Below are positions 62,306-64,000 of a stretch of DNA of 64,000 nucleotides, one piece after another (the stretch's first letter is position 1; each line of letters opens with the position of its first letter). Origin of the DNA: Erwinia sp. 198 (GTDB lineage: Bacteria; Pseudomonadota; Gammaproteobacteria; Enterobacterales; Enterobacteriaceae). The notes beneath the pieces were generated by a model that worked only from the letters and a program-made list of their open reading frames with translations, was not told the origin of the DNA and did not search any database. A program made the position numbers and the translations under genes. The stretch spans positions 124,001 to 188,000 of the forward strand of contig NZ_RHUM01000001.1 of NCBI RefSeq assembly GCF_003937915.1. Reading direction: 5' to 3'.

Positions 62306-64000
62306 TTACTGTTTTTTCAGGGCCTGGCTGAGCGTCCAGAATTCACGACGCTCTTCGGCATTCAGGCCGTGCGTGCGGTCACGCGCAATTAACTCTTCCA
62401 GCCTGCGCTCCAGCGCCGCATCATACATACTGGCCAGCGAGTCCTTGAACATGGTTTCCACTTCATCCTCAACTATCATGTGGTTCCATGTTGCCAGCGT
62501 TTCAAGGCTTTGGCTAAATTTTGTGCCGCGATAAAGTTCCAGTAACTGGCCGGTCGTCAGGCCAGGGTGCGCCACGCAAGTACTCACTAACTCTACGAAT
62601 AGCGGGAACCCGGGAAGCTCCGAATTATTCAGCCCCTCCAACGAAGGGACCATCGTCGCCAGCTCCGGATTCTGGATCAGCAATCCAATCAGTATACGCA
62701 TGGTTGTGCGTTTTAGCTGGGGCTGCTGGGGCAACTTCGCGCCTTCGCTTTGCTTTGGCAGCAGTTTTTCCAGCTGGCTATCGTCCAGAATGCCCAGTTT
62801 GTTGCCCAGTTCCTGACGCAGATAGATACGCAGCGTTTCCCCTGGTACCTGGCTAATCAGCGGCAGCGCCAGCGTACTCAGCTGTGCCCTGCCGTCCGGG
62901 GAACGCAGATCCACCTGCGGCATCAGCGTATCGAACAGGAAAGCGGAGAGCGGCATCGCCTGCTCCATCCGCGCCTCGAACGCGTCTTTTCCCTCTTTCC
63001 GCACCAGCGTATCGGGATCTTCGCCGTCCGGCAGAAACATAAAGCGTAGCTGACGTCCGTCATTCATGTAAGGCAATGCGGTTTCCAGCGCACGCCATGC
63101 CGCTTCCCGACCCGCTCTGTCGCCGTCGTAGCAGCAAATTACCGTATCGGTCGTGCGAAAAAGCAGTTGGATATGCTCGGGGGTGGTGGAAGTGCCGAGC
63201 GATGCAACCGCATAATCAATACCGAACTGCGCCAGCGCCACCACGTCCATGTAGCCTTCCACCACCAGAAGCTTAGCGGGTTCCGGATGTTTCTTTTGCG
63301 CTTCATACAGGCCGTACAGCTGGCGGCCTTTATGGAATATTTCGGTTTCCGGCGAGTTAAGGTATTTAGGGAGTGCATCGCCGACCACGCGGCCGCCAAA
63401 CCCGATAACTCGTCCACGCTTATCGTGGATAGGAAACATAATGCGTTCACGAAAACGATCGTAGCTGCGTCCCTGATCGTTGGTGACCAGCATACCGGCA
63501 TCGCTCAGAGACTGGCGATCTTCCTGACTGCGACCAAAACGTTTTAGCGCGTTATCCCAACCCGCAGGCGCAAAGCCAATCGAAAAGTGCCGGATAACAT
63601 CGTCGCTAAGACCGCGTTTGGTAAGATAATCGCGCGCGCCAGCCGCCTGGTTCTGCGTAAGTGACTGCTGGTAGAAATCATTCAGGCTGCTCATCAGCTG
63701 ATAAAGACTCTGGCGCTGATGGCGCTCTAACTGACTGGGGCCGGAACCGCTCTCATAGGGCACTTCGAGGCCATAAAGCGTTGCCAGTTCTTCAATGCTT
63801 TCGACGAACTCCAGCCGATCGTAGTTCATTAAAAAATCGATCGCGTTGCCGTGTGCGCCGCAGCCGAAGCAGTGGTAAAACTGTTTTTCACCGTTGACGG
63901 TAAAAGAGGGCGTCTTTTCGTTATGAAAGGGACAGCACGCGTGATAGTTCTTGCCCTGCTTCTTTAGCTTTACGCGCGCATCGATAAGATCCACGATGTC
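62306..64000 (-). CDS. dnaG: DNA primase DnaG (5' end cut by window edge)
   Basis: 565 codons are visible; only about the first 19 residues are missing, judged from E. coli DnaG (581 residues). The frame is open to base 64000, reading DIVDLIDARVKLKKQGKNYH. The zinc-binding CHC2 domain shows CCPFH and FYHCFGCGAHG. The toprim domain has VVEGYMDVVALAQ and CYDGDRAGREAAW. The C-terminal helicase-binding domain extends to the end. The enzyme makes RNA primers at the replication fork in complex with DnaB. Cotranscribed with rpoD downstream. Confidence 0.98.
   Translation of the reverse strand, partial: DIVDLIDARVKLKKQGKNYHACCPFHNEKTPSFTVNGEKQFYHCFGCGAHGNAIDFLMNYDRLEFVESIEELATLYGLEVPYESGSGPSQLERHQRQSLYQLMSSLNDFYQQSLTQNQAAGARDYLTKRGLSDDVIRHFSIGFAPAGWDNALKRFGRSQEDRQSLSDAGMLVTNDQGRSYDRFRERIMFPIHDKRGRVIGFGGRVVGDALPKYLNSPETEIFHKGRQLYGLYEAQKKHPEPAKLLVVEGYMDVVALAQFGIDYAVASLGTSTTPEHIQLLFRTTDTVICCYDGDRAGREAAWRALETALPYMNDGRQLRFMFLPDGEDPDTLVRKEGKDAFEARMEQAMPLSAFLFDTLMPQVDLRSPDGRAQLSTLALPLISQVPGETLRIYLRQELGNKLGILDDSQLEKLLPKQSEGAKLPQQPQLKRTTMRILIGLLIQNPELATMVPSLEGLNNSELPGFPLFVELVSTCVAHPGLTTGQLLELYRGTKFSQSLETLATWNHMIVEDEVETMFKDSLASMYDAALERRLEELIARDRTHGLNAEERREFWTLSQALKKQ

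Overview
The window looks like a chromosomal segment from a member of the Enterobacterales, most likely the Erwiniaceae (Pantoea, Erwinia or Mixta-like). Core proteins (ValS, HolC, PepA, LptF, LptG, RtcB, FucO, AmpH, OpgB, Mug, RpoD, DnaG) read almost like their Escherichia coli counterparts. The accessory families (paired DUF3289/DUF943 genes, DUF1493, STM2901-type, DUF1176, DUF4153) are those I associate with enterobacteria. The genus is an inference from gene content; no ribosomal RNA gene is present.

Layout. 1-6308: pepA-holC-valS on the minus strand (valS cut by the window edge), divergent from the lipopolysaccharide-export permease genes lptF-lptG. 7019-13810: two DUF2382 stress-type genes, a first DUF3289/DUF943 pair, a yjiN-like gene, an unknown coiled-coil membrane protein and a LysE-family exporter. 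13811-14598 has no gene but carries structured palindromes and a degenerate ~41-bp tandem repeat. A DUF2501 (yjjA-like) gene and a tRNA-Leu(CAA) gene follow.

15730-25521 is a genomic island inserted at the tRNA gene. It has a P4-type integrase, an AT-rich gene with a PD-(D/E)XK-like N-terminus, an Ogr/Delta-type zinc-finger gene, the broken C-terminal part of a P4 alpha helicase gene, a large KAP-family NTPase, and a degenerate copy of the tRNA 3' end. This is the gene order of a decayed P4-like phage satellite. The nuclease-like gene sits in the int-proximal slot where such satellites often carry anti-phage genes. A second, broken integrase start immediately follows the second tRNA end, so at least two elements have integrated in tandem.

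26031-33099 is an accessory region with three more DUF3289/DUF943 pairs in the same order, an internally deleted IS3-family element, several pseudogenes, a frameshifted two-gene cassette and a SymE-type toxin gene. The repeated pairing of a protein without a signal peptide with a membrane-tethered, cysteine-bearing partner is the strongest candidate for an undescribed system; I suggest an effector/immunity relationship as a hypothesis. 33352-35036 holds an HNH endonuclease gene and an overlapping methyltransferase gene.

35266-39488 mixes DUF1493, STM2901-type and DUF4153 genes. A 142-bp duplicate of the rtcR 3' end flanks the STM2901/DUF1493 module. 39603-45019 is an RNA-repair locus: RtcR regulator, sigma-54-type promoter, RtcB ligase, an RNA-repair-type nucleotidyltransferase and a repeat-rich helical protein. 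45185-59381 returns to ordinary metabolic and envelope genes (DUF1176 pair, fucO, ampH, chemoreceptor, opgB, porin, tautomerase, LysR regulator). The window ends with mug and the rpoD-dnaG operon, dnaG being cut by the right edge.
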